Shown: positions 34,770 to 44,677, numbered from the stretch's first letter. The stretch: 64,000 bases of DNA from Chitinophaga flava (GCF_003308995.1 NZ_QFFJ01000003.1:124001-188000); one strand, 5' to 3'. The notes: a model not told the origin generated them from the sequence alone. Numbers and translations are program-made.

Positions 34770-35738
34770 ATGAAAGCTACCAAAATCCTGTACATTGAAA
34801 GGGAGGACCAGGCGTTTACGCCTCATCAGAACATCCCTACCGCCTTCAGAGACCAGCTGATCCCGTATGCGCGGTTTTATTTTCAAGAAGACAATGATGG
34901 TTGTATTCTCGACCAGAATATCCGGGCCGGGGAATTCTCCATATGGGCACACCACATTCATATGCGGCCCGGCGTAGAAATACGCCCCTGCACCCAGTAT
35001 CAGGTGATCACCCTGCATGCTTATGATGACATGAACACAGGGCCTTCCAATAATCAGTTACCGCTGGAAAAAGAAGTCTGCCTGTTTAATATGATGGCCT
35101 CCGAAGATCCGGTTCTCCCCGGTACACAGCAGCCACACAGCTTTCACATCAACATTGAACCGGACTCCCTGCGGGAGCTGGCCAGAGAGTTTCCGCTACT
35201 CCATTCACTGGCGGCCATTCCTGTTTCCAATGTCACCGGACCGCTGCATAAAGCACCGTTTCAACTCAACGCTGTAAGCCGTCTGATACGTGACCGCATG
35301 CTCAGCGCCAAACATATCGGTAACAGTGCCTATAGCTTCTTTCGCCGCAATGCTGCCGATTTTTACGGTAACTATACCCGCCGGCTGATTGCTCCGCCGC
35401 CTATCATGATGAACCAGGAAAAACGCCAGCTACTACATGACATCTTCAACTATATCCTTGAACATCTGCATGAGAGTCTTACTTATAAAACACTGGAAAA
35501 AAAATTCGGTGTGGAAGAAGCATTGCTGCGCAGACCTTTTGAACAGGAGTTTCACCTCACCATTCCGGAGTTGATACTGCAGGAAAAAATGGCCCTCGCC
35601 TTTGAGCTGCTGAGCACCCGCAATACACCGGTGTCTTATATCATGGACCGGCTGGGCTTTACAGAGCTCCCCTGCTTCCTGACCACCTTCGAAAAATATT
35701 ATAAATACGGGGCATTACAGGTAATGGACGCACAGTAA
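34770..35738 (+). CDS. AraC-like transcriptional regulator
   Basis: 322 residues. The last about 85 residues (EHLHESLTYKTLEKKFGVEEALLRRPFEQEF...STRNTPVSYIMDRLGFTELPCFLTTFEKYY) read as the two helix-turn-helix units of an AraC family DNA-binding domain, though the sequence is divergent. The first about 130 residues look like a beta-rich sensing domain of a type often seen in Chitinophaga regulators but not further recognised. It starts 24 bases after FecR, so may be co-transcribed with the sigma pair. It ends three bases from the convergent LysR gene. Confidence 0.75.
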   Translation: MKATKILYIEREDQAFTPHQNIPTAFRDQLIPYARFYFQEDNDGCILDQNIRAGEFSIWAHHIHMRPGVEIRPCTQYQVITLHAYDDMNTGPSNNQLPLEKEVCLFNMMASEDPVLPGTQQPHSFHINIEPDSLRELAREFPLLHSLAAIPVSNVTGPLHKAPFQLNAVSRLIRDRMLSAKHIGNSAYSFFRRNAADFYGNYTRRLIAPPPIMMNQEKRQLLHDIFNYILEHLHESLTYKTLEKKFGVEEALLRRPFEQEFHLTIPELILQEKMALAFELLSTRNTPVSYIMDRLGFTELPCFLTTFEKYYKYGALQVMDAQ

Positions 35739-35741
35739 CCC

Positions 35742-36620
35742 TTACCTGACTTCTGTCTTCAGCAATTCCTTCACAAACAGATCTACTGCCTTTTTCCGGT
35801 AAGTCCCTTTCTGCCAGAGGATATAAGCTCTGCGCAGCAGCGCCTTGCCGGCAATAGGCACCGCCACGAGATTTTTCCAGCCATTGAGCGCCCGCTCATT
35901 CAACAGGGTTACCCAGTGACCACTCTCCAGCAGCGAGAGTATGGCGTGCACATCATTCAGCTCTATTTTTACCGCAGGATATACTTTGTGTTTTTCCAGC
36001 ACTTCACTTAAAAAATCACGGGAACTAAAACCTTTGGATGCCAGGATCAGCTCCATGCCATTGAGACTTTTGAGGTCGATTTCCTTCAGTTGCGCCATGG
36101 GGTGTTTTTTGGACACAGCCATGACTACTTTGGAGGTGAACATTTCCTGGTACTCGAATTCTTTACCAGGCTTCAGCTGATGAAAGGCCAGGATAAAATC
36201 CAGTTCTGAGGAACGGAGCTTGCGCTCCAGCTCTTCCGTATTACCGTAGTCCACGAAGATGCGAATGCCCGGATATTTGCCGGGAAAGGACGTGAGTGCC
36301 GGCAACAGCAGCGAAGTGAATGCGTAGGTGGCGCCAATGCGAAGCTCACCTGTCAACAGGTTCTGCAGATCTTCTATTGCCTGTTTTCCCTTCTCCACAT
36401 CCAGCAGTACCTGACGGGCATGCAGCAGGAATACGCTGCCTGCTTCTGTTAGTTGTACATGCTTGCCCACCCTGTCAAACAGGGGCATGCCCAATTCTGT
36501 TTCCAGTGCTTTGATTTGCTGTGACAGCGTAGACTGGGTAATATACATAGCCGCGGCGGCGGCTGTGAAATGCGCTGTTTCCGCCGCTTTCACAAAATAG
36601 GCCAGTTGACGAAGCTCCAT
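35742..36620 (-). CDS. LysR-family transcriptional regulator
   Basis: 292 residues. N-terminal winged HTH (MELRQLAYFVKAAETAHFTAAAAAMYITQSTLSQQIKALETELGMPLFDRVGKHVQLTEAG) and a periplasmic-binding-protein-like effector domain. Divergent from the MFS exporter gene at 36753, the classic arrangement for a regulator of its neighbour. A palindrome ATCAATTGAT and a -7 element lie in the 130-base spacer between them. Confidence 0.95.
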   Translation of the reverse strand: MELRQLAYFVKAAETAHFTAAAAAMYITQSTLSQQIKALETELGMPLFDRVGKHVQLTEAGSVFLLHARQVLLDVEKGKQAIEDLQNLLTGELRIGATYAFTSLLLPALTSFPGKYPGIRIFVDYGNTEELERKLRSSELDFILAFHQLKPGKEFEYQEMFTSKVVMAVSKKHPMAQLKEIDLKSLNGMELILASKGFSSRDFLSEVLEKHKVYPAVKIELNDVHAILSLLESGHWVTLLNERALNGWKNLVAVPIAGKALLRRAYILWQKGTYRKKAVDLFVKELLKTEVR

Positions 36621-36667
36621 ACATCAATCGGTTTTACTAATGGATATCATTAAAACAATCTATTTTA

Positions 36668-36705
36668 CAAATATATCAATGTGAGCGAAATTTGCATCAA
36701 TTGAT
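36668..36705. promoter_or_regulatory. LysR / MFS divergent control region
   Basis: Minus-strand TATATTTG (36668-36675), exact -7 match toward LysR. The perfect palindrome ATCAATTGAT (36696-36705) lies on its upstream side and toward the MFS gene, a fair candidate for a LysR half-site. Confidence 0.45.
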
Positions 36706-36752
36706 TCTTAAAAAGGAATGTCTTCATTCCCGCTACATAAACAGATTATTTG

Positions 36753-38015
36753 ATGGATGTTTTTCGTTCTTTAAAATCACGCAATTACCGGCTCTTTTTC
36801 TACGGACAGTCAGTCTCTCTGATTGGCACCTGGATGCAGAAAACAGCCGTTTGCTGGTTGGTATACCGGTTAACCAATTCCGCTGTATTATTAGGTATTG
36901 TCAGTTTTGTGAGCCTTATTCCTTCTTTGTTTTTATCTCCCTATGCAGGCAGTTATATAGACCGTCACAACCGTTACCGGCTGATGGTCTTCACGCAGGT
37001 GATATCCATGCTTCAGGCCGGTGCGCTGGCGCTGATGCTACTGTTGCGTATTTACAATATACCGGGCATTATCTTACTGTCGCTGATACAGGGTATTATC
37101 AATGCTTTTGACGTTACCTGCCGGCAGTCGCTGATGGCAGAGATGGTGGAAAACAGGGAAGACCTGCCCAATGCTATTGCGCTGAACTCCACCATGGCCA
37201 ACTTCGCCAGGATTGCCGGACCAGCATTGGCAGGTATTATATTGAGTACTTTTGGAGAAGATATTTGTTTTGTAGGCAACTTCCTGAGTTATGTGCCGGT
37301 ACTGGCTTCTCTTTTTATGATGAAGATGACGTTGCCGCCGGTAGTGAAATCTGAACGGAGTATATGGGCGGAGCTGAGAGAAGGATGGGACTATATTTCC
37401 CATGACAAAGACCTCTCCTCTCTCCTGCTGATGCTGACTGCCAGCAGTCTGCTGGTGATGCCCTTCAACACGCTGATGCCGATCTTTGCGAAAGACATCT
37501 TTAACGGTAACGCCAAAACGTTCAGTTGGTTTGAGAGTGCAGCCGGCCTGGGTTCTATTCTGTCGGCTATCTATATGGCACAGCTGAAGGGAGGCAAAGA
37601 TATGGTCAGGATTATGATCACTTCCAGCCTGATATTTGGTTTGAGCCTGATATTACTTTCCTATTCCGGCTGGCTGCCGCTGGCGCTGCTGTTTATGATG
37701 ATCTCCGGTGTTGGTATGATGGCGCAGACATCAGCCATCAATATCTATATGCAGACCCACGCCATTCCTGAGATGCGTGCGCGGGCTATCAGCTACTTTA
37801 TCATGGCTTATCAGGGTATGATCCCTATTGGCAGTCTGCTTACCGGCCTGCTGGCACATTGGATAGGACCTCGTTTGACCGTATGCATAGCAGGATTGAC
37901 CGGTATCGCCGCCACTGTTATATTTGTAAATCATCGCAGAAAAACCAATCAGACAGGAGTGTTTCCAGCTGGGAAAAACAGCCGCCGGCAATGGAAATGG
38001 AAGGCCCAGGATTAG
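36753..38015 (+). CDS. MFS transporter (EntS-like)
   Basis: About 420 residues and 12 hydrophobic helices. The opening SLKSRNYRLFFYGQSVSLIGTWMQKTAVCWLVYRLTNS and the loop SPYAGSYIDRHNRYRLM are those of the MFS_3 (enterobactin exporter-like) group. Substrate unknown; an efflux role is inferred. A TTG directly before the ATG at 36753 is an alternative start. Divergent from LysR. Confidence 0.9.
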   Translation: MDVFRSLKSRNYRLFFYGQSVSLIGTWMQKTAVCWLVYRLTNSAVLLGIVSFVSLIPSLFLSPYAGSYIDRHNRYRLMVFTQVISMLQAGALALMLLLRIYNIPGIILLSLIQGIINAFDVTCRQSLMAEMVENREDLPNAIALNSTMANFARIAGPALAGIILSTFGEDICFVGNFLSYVPVLASLFMMKMTLPPVVKSERSIWAELREGWDYISHDKDLSSLLLMLTASSLLVMPFNTLMPIFAKDIFNGNAKTFSWFESAAGLGSILSAIYMAQLKGGKDMVRIMITSSLIFGLSLILLSYSGWLPLALLFMMISGVGMMAQTSAINIYMQTHAIPEMRARAISYFIMAYQGMIPIGSLLTGLLAHWIGPRLTVCIAGLTGIAATVIFVNHRRKTNQTGVFPAGKNSRRQWKWKAQD

Positions 38016-38036
38016 GACTTGTCAGCGAAGATTATA

Positions 38037-38068
38037 CAATTCCCCGAGGCGAAGGCCCCGGGGAATTG
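38037..38068. terminator. Hairpin between MFS and GH43 genes
   Basis: CAATTCCCCG (38037-38046) pairs with CGGGGAATTG (38059-38068), loop 12 bases, between convergent genes. Confidence 0.65.
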
Positions 38069-38080
38069 CATAATATGTGA

Positions 38081-39211
38081 TTATAGTTTCAGTTGTTTTA
38101 CTCCTTCCTTTGTCATAATGACGGATTTGATTGTTCCATCTTCATTAAAAAACATTTCATCGATACAAGTCTCCCGTGCATTAGCATCTTTCAGTCCTAA
38201 CGGACGGCGGTGGTATACGATAAACCATTTGTTTTGTGAGGCTGCATGGATAATAGAGTGATGGCCTGCGCCTGTAGCAATGGCCGGATCCTGCTGCAGT
38301 ATTTTTCCTATCCTCCGGAAAGGCCCCGTGGGTGTGTCTGCTATGGCATAGGCCACACTGTAGTCGGGGCCGGTCCATCCACCTTCTGACCACATAAAAT
38401 AGTATTTACCATTTCGCATAAACATCGTAGGTCCTTCTACATATTTCTCCGGTGTTATTTCCCGGAAAACAGTGCCATCGGAGAAAGGAACGAAGCCAGT
38501 GAAGTCATCTTTCAGCCGGGCAATATTACAATGGCCCCAGCCGCCATAGATCAGGTAAAAGGCGCCGTCTCTATCCTGAAATACGTACTGGTCTATTGGC
38601 TGGGCTTTGTTATAAAAACTATCGATGAGTGGTTTTCCCAGATAATCGCGGTAAGGGCCTTCGGGTTTATCTGCTACTGCTATGCCTATCCCGCCAGGCT
38701 CTCCGTTTCGTTGGATATCATTGGCCCCGAAGAAAAAAAAGTATTGTTTTCCTTTTTGAATCACGGCTGGCGCCCACATAGCACGTCTAGCCCATTTCAC
38801 CACAGCGGTGTCCAGTATCCGCGGATGTTTTTTCCAGGTGATGAGATCTGTGGAAGAAAAGGCATCAAAATAAACCTGCTGGTTATACGGAGCTGAGAAG
38901 GTGGGGAATATCCAGTATGTTTTCCCGAATACCACGCCTTCCGGGTCCGCATACCAACCAGGGAAAACGGGATTGCCTACACGAAGTGGCTGTTGTACTA
39001 TGCGGGCAGGTGGCTCCGGCTTTTCTACGATGTAAGCGACCACGTTTTCTTCCAGGATTATCTCTGCTTGCTCAGGCTGCAGGGAATCAGCCAGATGAGC
39101 GGTAGCCATTGTTAATTCCTTTTCTCCGGTATGGCCTGATTGTGGCTTCTCCCGGGCATACACTACCTGTGTTAATATCAAGGCGGTGATGAGCAAGGGT
39201 TTTGTATTCAT
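38081..39211 (-). CDS. Glycoside hydrolase family 43-like enzyme
   Basis: 376 residues from MNTKPLLITALILTQVVYA, a signal peptide; the frame is open 23 codons more but those would bury the signal. A five-bladed propeller typical of GH43 arabinofuranosidases/xylosidases. Catalytic candidates are all visible: base Asp in GWYADPEGV, modulating Asp in PIDQYVFQDRDGAFYLIYGG, acid Glu in KYVEGPTMFMRNGKYYFMWSEGGW. Periplasmic or secreted. It stands alone without a SusC/D partner on this strand. Confidence 0.9.
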   Translation of the reverse strand: MNTKPLLITALILTQVVYAREKPQSGHTGEKELTMATAHLADSLQPEQAEIILEENVVAYIVEKPEPPARIVQQPLRVGNPVFPGWYADPEGVVFGKTYWIFPTFSAPYNQQVYFDAFSSTDLITWKKHPRILDTAVVKWARRAMWAPAVIQKGKQYFFFFGANDIQRNGEPGGIGIAVADKPEGPYRDYLGKPLIDSFYNKAQPIDQYVFQDRDGAFYLIYGGWGHCNIARLKDDFTGFVPFSDGTVFREITPEKYVEGPTMFMRNGKYYFMWSEGGWTGPDYSVAYAIADTPTGPFRRIGKILQQDPAIATGAGHHSIIHAASQNKWFIVYHRRPLGLKDANARETCIDEMFFNEDGTIKSVIMTKEGVKQLKL

Positions 39212-39350
39212 TGCAAAAACGATTTTGTTCTGCCGGAAAATAATAAAAACGTTTATACTTATCCGGTAAAACTTTAACACATTCCCAACACCTACTGAAA
39301 CATATACATTTTTATTTTTAATACTTTTACGGGTTAGAATGGCCTAATAG

Positions 39351-42300
39351 ATGAAAGCAGGAAAAAAATTTATCAGAGTGGCGCTGATCTCCCTGGCAGG
39401 ATTGCTGTTATTAACCGGTATTGCAGCCGGTATTCTGTACAGTCAGCAACAGCGGCTAACCCAACTGGCAATAGAAGAGCTGAACAAACGATTTGCCGGT
39501 GAGCTGGTGCTGGAAAAAAGTAGTATTTCGCCCTTCAGCAACTTTCCTTACGTATCTATTGCCCTCCATAAGGTTCGTTTTTATGCCAATAAAAAAATGG
39601 ACGGGAAACCCTTATACCAGGTAGAGAAACTGTATGCCGGCTTCAGTTTAATTGATATCCTGCAACAGCGTTACCAGGTGCGGATTGTAGTGCTGTCTAA
39701 CGGTAACGTACATGTTGCCAGAGCTGTCAACGGAGAGGTAGACCTGATCAAGGCACATACCCTCGAGACAGATGCCTCCCCCGCTCCTGCCGACAGCAGC
39801 AAAGGGCCTAGCCTGGACCTGAAAAAAATAATCCTTAAAAATATTGACATTACTTACCTGGATGCTGTTTCAGGCTGGAATGTGGTGTCTCATATCGATA
39901 AGATCAAAACCTCCTTCAAGATAGAAGGAGACCGTATGGCGATACAGACAGATGCCCAGCTGATGCTGGATATCACCAGCAAAACAGACACCGTATTGTT
40001 CCGTAACCGGAAAGTAGCTTTGAATCTGCAGGGTGACTATCTCCTCAACAAAAATCAGATCAACATCTCCCCCAGTAATATCAAACTGGGAAATGCCAGT
40101 CTTTCCCTGCAAGGCAGTGTTATCCTTGATAAAAAAAATTATGTAGACCTCAAGTTTAAAGGCGACCGACCGGACCTCAACCTGCTCTTTGCCCTGGTGC
40201 CCGATGATATTGCAGCCATGCTGGAAAAATATCACCGTGACGGCCGTATTTTCTTTGATGGCACTGTGAAAGGAAAAGTGGGCAGAAATGAAATGCCTGC
40301 CATTTCTGTCAACTTTGGTTGTGAAAACGTGTGGTTCCAGAATAAACATATAGACCGTAAGCTGGATTCATTAGGGTTCCGCGGATATTATACCAATGGC
40401 AACGCACATTCCCTGAAGACTTCTGAACTACATTTACTCAATATCAACGCCAAACCAGGCAAGGGTGTATTTAGGGGTAATTTTGTGATGAAGGATTTTA
40501 CTGATCCGCAAATTGTGATGCAGGTATATTCTGAACTGGATCTTCGTTTTGTAGGTGAGTTCCTCGGTATCAAGGACCTGGAACAGATTCAGGGCCAGAT
40601 AGCACTTAACATGAACTTCAAGGAGCTGGTAGACATTCACCTGCCGGAACAGCAGCTGGCCAAATTAAAAGAAGGTGTACAAAGTGAGCTGACGGTCAGC
40701 AACCTGGAGTTCCGCATCCCCAACTATCCCCTGCCTGTGCGTAAAATGAACCTGCATGCGCAGTTAAAAAACGGTAGTCTGTTGCTGGACTCTGTCGCTT
40801 TTCGTATAGGCAACTCCGATATAAGCGCCAGCGGATCTGTCAGCGATCTGCCGGCTATCTTCCACAAACAACAAAAGCCGGTGGCTGTTACCTTTAAAGC
40901 CAGCAGCAATATGATCCGTCCGGGAGAGCTGTTGCTGGCCGACAGTACTCATCGGGTGCTGCGCCAGGAAGTGATCTCCGGCTTTAATATCGGGCTGGCG
41001 CTGGAAACTTCCGTACAGGAACTGCTTCATCCCAATCCATTGCCCAGAGGCACTTTCAAGCTTACCCATCTGAATGCAGGCTTCAAACAATACCCACATG
41101 CCCTGCATGATTTCAGTGCAGACATCATGATCAATGATACCAGCCTGCGGGTACGCAATTTCTCCGGCAATATCGACAGCAGTGGTTTTGTTTTTAAGGG
41201 AAGGCTCAACAATTATCCGCTTTGGTTTACCAAAATCAAAAAGGGCAGAACGGAACTGGCTTTCGACCTGCAGTCGGACCGTATTGCCGTCAACGACCTG
41301 ATAGGCCCGCGTGGCCGCCAGTTCATCCCACAGGGCTACTGGTATGAAGAAGCCGGCAAACTGTGGTTGCGCGCCAAACTGAATATGCGTTATGATACCG
41401 TGTTTAAAAGAGTAGACGCACATATCGCCAATATATCCGGCACACTGAAGCAACATCCGATACAGCTGGAGAATATCAAAGGAAGAATACGGTATGGCAC
41501 CAACCGTTACCTTGTAGTGGACACCCTCACTGGTAAAATCGGCGCCAGCGACTTTGATATGAACCTGAAAATATATGCAGGCCCCGACAAGAAAGGAAAT
41601 CCACGCAGCAATTTCTTCAGCTTCCATTCCAAATTCCTCCATGTGGATGAGCTGATGAATTATGATTTTACAGACCATACAACGGCCGCCGCTCCTAAAA
41701 AAGCGACTACCGTCCGCGAAAACGACTCTTTGCATGCAGCAGGCTACAATATTTTTAAAACACCTTTCTCTGATTTTGATGCACAGGTAAACATCGGTAA
41801 GATCCGGTACCGCAAGCTGTGGATGAAAGAAGTGGTAGCTTCGGTACATATGCAGAAAGACCAGCGTATCCGGGTAGATACGATCTCTGTACGGATGGCA
41901 GGCGGGCATATTGGCATGCGCGGTACTTTCAACGCGCAGGACCCCAACAAACTTTATTTCAGAAGCGGCATACGGCTGGATACAGTAGACATGACGAAGA
42001 TGCTGATGAAGTTTGACAACTTCGGTCAGGACTTTGTGCTCAATAACAATCTGAAAGGCAAACTGACCGGGCATATCAAAAGTAATGTGCGGTTGCATCC
42101 AGACCTTACGCCGGTGTTGAGTGAAACCACTGCCAAAATGGATATTGAAATCCACAACGGCACACTTATAGACTTCGGGCCTATGCAGGCCATGTCTGCC
42201 TATTTTAAGGATAAGAACCTGCGTATGATACGCTTTGATACCCTGCGCAACAAACTAACCTTTAAAAACGGCGTATTGGACATTCCCAACATGAACATCA

Positions 42301-42566
42301 ATTCTTCCATCGGTTATATTGAGGTGTCCGGCAATCAATCACTGGACATGCAGATGAACTATTACCTGCGTGTTCCCATGCGGATGGTCACTTCTGTTGG
42401 ATTTCAGGCGTTATTTGGCCGTAAACAGGAAGAAGTGGACCATGAGCAGGTAGACGCCATCGAAAGCGTGGAAAAGGGCAGAAAAGGCCGATTTATGCAC
42501 CTACGCATTTCCGGCACTCCGGACAAGTACAGAATCGGATTGGGTAAAGCGAAGAAAAAAGCCTGA
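39351..42566 (+). CDS. AsmA-like inner-membrane protein (giant)
   Basis: 1071 residues. One N-terminal transmembrane helix (VALISLAGLLLLTGIAAGILY) and then a long periplasmic beta-rich region with the AsmA pattern: LSNGNVHVARAVNGEVDLI, repeated short strands, and a C-terminal AsmA_2-like block (IRSNVRLHPDLTPV-like run, MDIEIHNGTLIDFGPMQAMSAYF, LTFKNGVLDIPNMNINSSIGYIEVSGNQSLDMQMNYYLRVPM). The family (AsmA, TamB, YhdP) forms grooves that carry phospholipid to the outer membrane. Monocistronic. Confidence 0.9.
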   Translation: MKAGKKFIRVALISLAGLLLLTGIAAGILYSQQQRLTQLAIEELNKRFAGELVLEKSSISPFSNFPYVSIALHKVRFYANKKMDGKPLYQVEKLYAGFSLIDILQQRYQVRIVVLSNGNVHVARAVNGEVDLIKAHTLETDASPAPADSSKGPSLDLKKIILKNIDITYLDAVSGWNVVSHIDKIKTSFKIEGDRMAIQTDAQLMLDITSKTDTVLFRNRKVALNLQGDYLLNKNQINISPSNIKLGNASLSLQGSVILDKKNYVDLKFKGDRPDLNLLFALVPDDIAAMLEKYHRDGRIFFDGTVKGKVGRNEMPAISVNFGCENVWFQNKHIDRKLDSLGFRGYYTNGNAHSLKTSELHLLNINAKPGKGVFRGNFVMKDFTDPQIVMQVYSELDLRFVGEFLGIKDLEQIQGQIALNMNFKELVDIHLPEQQLAKLKEGVQSELTVSNLEFRIPNYPLPVRKMNLHAQLKNGSLLLDSVAFRIGNSDISASGSVSDLPAIFHKQQKPVAVTFKASSNMIRPGELLLADSTHRVLRQEVISGFNIGLALETSVQELLHPNPLPRGTFKLTHLNAGFKQYPHALHDFSADIMINDTSLRVRNFSGNIDSSGFVFKGRLNNYPLWFTKIKKGRTELAFDLQSDRIAVNDLIGPRGRQFIPQGYWYEEAGKLWLRAKLNMRYDTVFKRVDAHIANISGTLKQHPIQLENIKGRIRYGTNRYLVVDTLTGKIGASDFDMNLKIYAGPDKKGNPRSNFFSFHSKFLHVDELMNYDFTDHTTAAAPKKATTVRENDSLHAAGYNIFKTPFSDFDAQVNIGKIRYRKLWMKEVVASVHMQKDQRIRVDTISVRMAGGHIGMRGTFNAQDPNKLYFRSGIRLDTVDMTKMLMKFDNFGQDFVLNNNLKGKLTGHIKSNVRLHPDLTPVLSETTAKMDIEIHNGTLIDFGPMQAMSAYFKDKNLRMIRFDTLRNKLTFKNGVLDIPNMNINSSIGYIEVSGNQSLDMQMNYYLRVPMRMVTSVGFQALFGRKQEEVDHEQVDAIESVEKGRKGRFMHLRISGTPDKYRIGLGKAKKKA

Positions 42567-42605
42567 GGAGTTATTTGATGATACGAAGCAACTCGTTTAA
42601 AAAAT

Positions 42606-42649
42606 AAAGAGGGTGTCTCCTATGTTTGTAAAGGCAAAGAGATACCCTC
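42606..42649. terminator. Terminator between AsmA and RiPP precursor genes
   Basis: GAGGGTGTCTC pairs with GAGATACCCTC with one wobble pair, followed by five T on the plus strand; convergent genes on both sides. Confidence 0.75.
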
Positions 42650-42671
42650 TTTTTCCGGGAAGACTACATGA

Positions 42672-42905
42672 TCAGCCAATCACACAGGTCGGGGCGTTTG
42701 TAGGCCAGCACGAAACGGCACGGGTATTACAGGCGGCATCATAGGTAGCACAATCAAATACAGAACAGAGGTAGGTTGCATGCAAGGATTGAACATAGTT
42801 ATCCCCGGGCGCGGATGCTCCACCCGCTATCTTTTCCTGGGATAAACTACTGATCACTTCTTTGTTCAGAGCAAGTTTGGGGAGATTCATTTTTTTCTTC
42901 TTCAT
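42672..42905 (-). CDS. RiPP precursor, Bacteroidota class I lanthipeptide-like
   Basis: 77 residues. Leader of 29: basic MKKKK start, then NLPKLALNKEVISSLSQEK and a GG cleavage site (IAGG, 26-29). The L-x-L-N-K-E-x-I pattern is that of the 'natural product precursor, GG-Bacteroidota' class, whose best-known members are the pinensins of Chitinophaga. Core of 48: five cysteines (47, 52, 59, 66, 74) with nine Ser/Thr placed to form thioether rings. No lanthionine synthetase (LanB/C), protease or ABC exporter lies in the window, so it is orphan here. It follows SusC/D 2 on the same strand but behind a terminator. Confidence 0.8.
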   Translation of the reverse strand: MKKKKMNLPKLALNKEVISSLSQEKIAGGASAPGDNYVQSLHATYLCSVFDCATYDAACNTRAVSCWPTNAPTCVIG

Positions 42906-42982
42906 AACGGAATTGTTTTTGGTGAGATATAAAATTCGCTCTTAGGTCTGCATAAAGTGCGCAGTAGTGTGCATTTAAGAAA

Positions 42983-43002
42983 GGAGCAGCCGAAGCTGCT
43001 CC
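42983..43002 (-). terminator. Terminator after SusD 2
   Basis: GGAGCAGC-CGAA-GCTGCTCC, a perfect 8-bp stem with a tetraloop and short T-tracts on both sides, between SusD 2 and the RiPP precursor. It separates their transcription at least in part. Confidence 0.8.
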
Positions 43003-43027
43003 TTTTAGTTTTATACCAGTGTCTTGA

Positions 43028-44677
43028 TTAATACCCAGGATTGCGCAGCAGTTTGGGGTTCAGCGCCAGTTCTATTTCCGGTATCGGGAATACACGACGG
43101 AACATATCATTGTCCTGTGCTTTAAAGCCCCATTTGCCTTCGAATTTACCGAATCGGATCAGGTCATTTCTTCTCCATCCTTCCCAGGCAAATTCGCGGG
43201 CACGCTCTACCAGCAGGTCGTCGAGGGTGATACCGGCAACTGGTGTAGTACCCGCTCTGCTACGGATTTTATTCACCAGTACATCTGCTGTCTGCAGTTC
43301 TCCTTTGACAGTAGTAGGCGTTGCTCCCCGCAGAATCGCTTCTGCCTTCATCATCAGCACGTCGCCCAAACGGAACACAGGCATATCGGTGTTCTGGAAA
43401 CGGGTGGAGGTATTGACGTTTTTGTCGGGATAAAATTTAATAGAGCGGGCACCTTTTAGCTGACCGAGGAGATCGTTTCCTACATCGAGTTTTCCTTCAC
43501 CGCCGGGTTTGAGTTTCATTTCCGGTGTGATGGTCACCACCCAGTCTATAGGCTGATCGGGGCCGGAATAAGAAGCGTCGAGGGTTTTGGTACTGGTGCG
43601 GACGATGTTCTTGGAGCCGTCTTTATTGGTTTGTTCACCTGCCAGCCAGGTGTTGTTTCGCACATCATTAGGCTGGTTAAAGAGCGCATAAAAATCGGCA
43701 ATAGTACTGAGGGCCACGCTGGGACCGAAAGCATCCGGAAGGTCGAATTTGGCCTTCAGGAAAGGATGCAGGCAGAAACGGGTAAAGTGGCAACCAGGTA
43801 TCAGGTTGGCATCATAAGGGATAGCGAAGATGGTTTCCTTTATCTGCGGACCATTATCCGGTTTGAAGACAGCTGTATAATCAGCATCCAGGGTATAAGG
43901 CGCGTTGATAAGGATGCTGTCTGCCATCGCCACTGCATCGGTATAACGAGGCGTTCCGGTGTAGTATTCGGCGTTGAGATACATTTTTTCCAGCAGCGCA
44001 TAAGCCATCCATTTGGTGGCGCGGCCATAGGTAGAACCGTCTACTTTAGATGGCAGGTCGGGCAGGGCAGCTTTCAGGGTATTTTCAATGAAAGCAAACA
44101 CCTCTTTCCTGGGTTTGGTTTCCGGCAGGGAAGACACCGGATAAGTGTCTACGATGGGAATATTGCCGAAAGAGTCCATCATAAAGAAATAAAAGAGGGA
44201 GCGCATCGCTTTCAGTTCGGCTACCGCAGTATTTCTGGCAGTACCCTGAGGCAGTCCCTGGGCGAGGTTCAGCGCATTATTGGAGATATTGATACCACCG
44301 AAGCCCCATTGCCAGGAGCTGATCACAAAAGGCAGGTTGCCTGTCCAGGTGTGCAGATGGAGGAAGCGGTATTTACCACCATCGTCGTAGTTACCGTCGC
44401 GGGCAGGGATAATGGCTTCATCGGTGCACAGTTCCTGCAGCATCCAGTAGTCTACTGCATAACTGAAGCCGGTACCGTTCATAAAGTAAGTACCGTCGCC
44501 AGACTTGGAGTTGGCCAGCTGTGCATATACAGCGCCAACGGCAGTAGCATAGGAAGCAGTGTTGGAGGGGAAGTTGCCCGGCGTATAACGGGACTCTACG
44601 TCCACATCGAGCTTACGGCATCCTGCCAGGGCCACTACGGCCGCCAGGGCCATACTCAGCAATTTATATCGTTTCAT
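43028..44677 (-). CDS. SusD/RagB family outer-membrane lipoprotein 2
   Basis: 549 residues. Signal with lipobox VALAGC (Cys20). SusD core (AVAELKAMRSLFYFFMMDSFGNIPIVDTYP, AYALLEKMYLNAEYYTG) and the C-terminal RagB block (FRLGDVLMMKAEAILRG, LLVERAREFAWEGWRRNDLIRFGKFEGKWG, RVFPIPEIELALNPKLLRNPGY) are complete. It starts 27 bases after SusC 2. The substrate is unknown, with no enzyme gene adjacent. The RiPP precursor is the next gene downstream. Confidence 0.95.
   Translation of the reverse strand: MKRYKLLSMALAAVVALAGCRKLDVDVESRYTPGNFPSNTASYATAVGAVYAQLANSKSGDGTYFMNGTGFSYAVDYWMLQELCTDEAIIPARDGNYDDGGKYRFLHLHTWTGNLPFVISSWQWGFGGINISNNALNLAQGLPQGTARNTAVAELKAMRSLFYFFMMDSFGNIPIVDTYPVSSLPETKPRKEVFAFIENTLKAALPDLPSKVDGSTYGRATKWMAYALLEKMYLNAEYYTGTPRYTDAVAMADSILINAPYTLDADYTAVFKPDNGPQIKETIFAIPYDANLIPGCHFTRFCLHPFLKAKFDLPDAFGPSVALSTIADFYALFNQPNDVRNNTWLAGEQTNKDGSKNIVRTSTKTLDASYSGPDQPIDWVVTITPEMKLKPGGEGKLDVGNDLLGQLKGARSIKFYPDKNVNTSTRFQNTDMPVFRLGDVLMMKAEAILRGATPTTVKGELQTADVLVNKIRSRAGTTPVAGITLDDLLVERAREFAWEGWRRNDLIRFGKFEGKWGFKAQDNDMFRRVFPIPEIELALNPKLLRNPGY

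Noticed and set aside
40764..42155. Minus-strand open frame of 463 codons
   Set aside because: Antisense to the AsmA-like gene; codon pattern and lack of motifs show it is a shadow.
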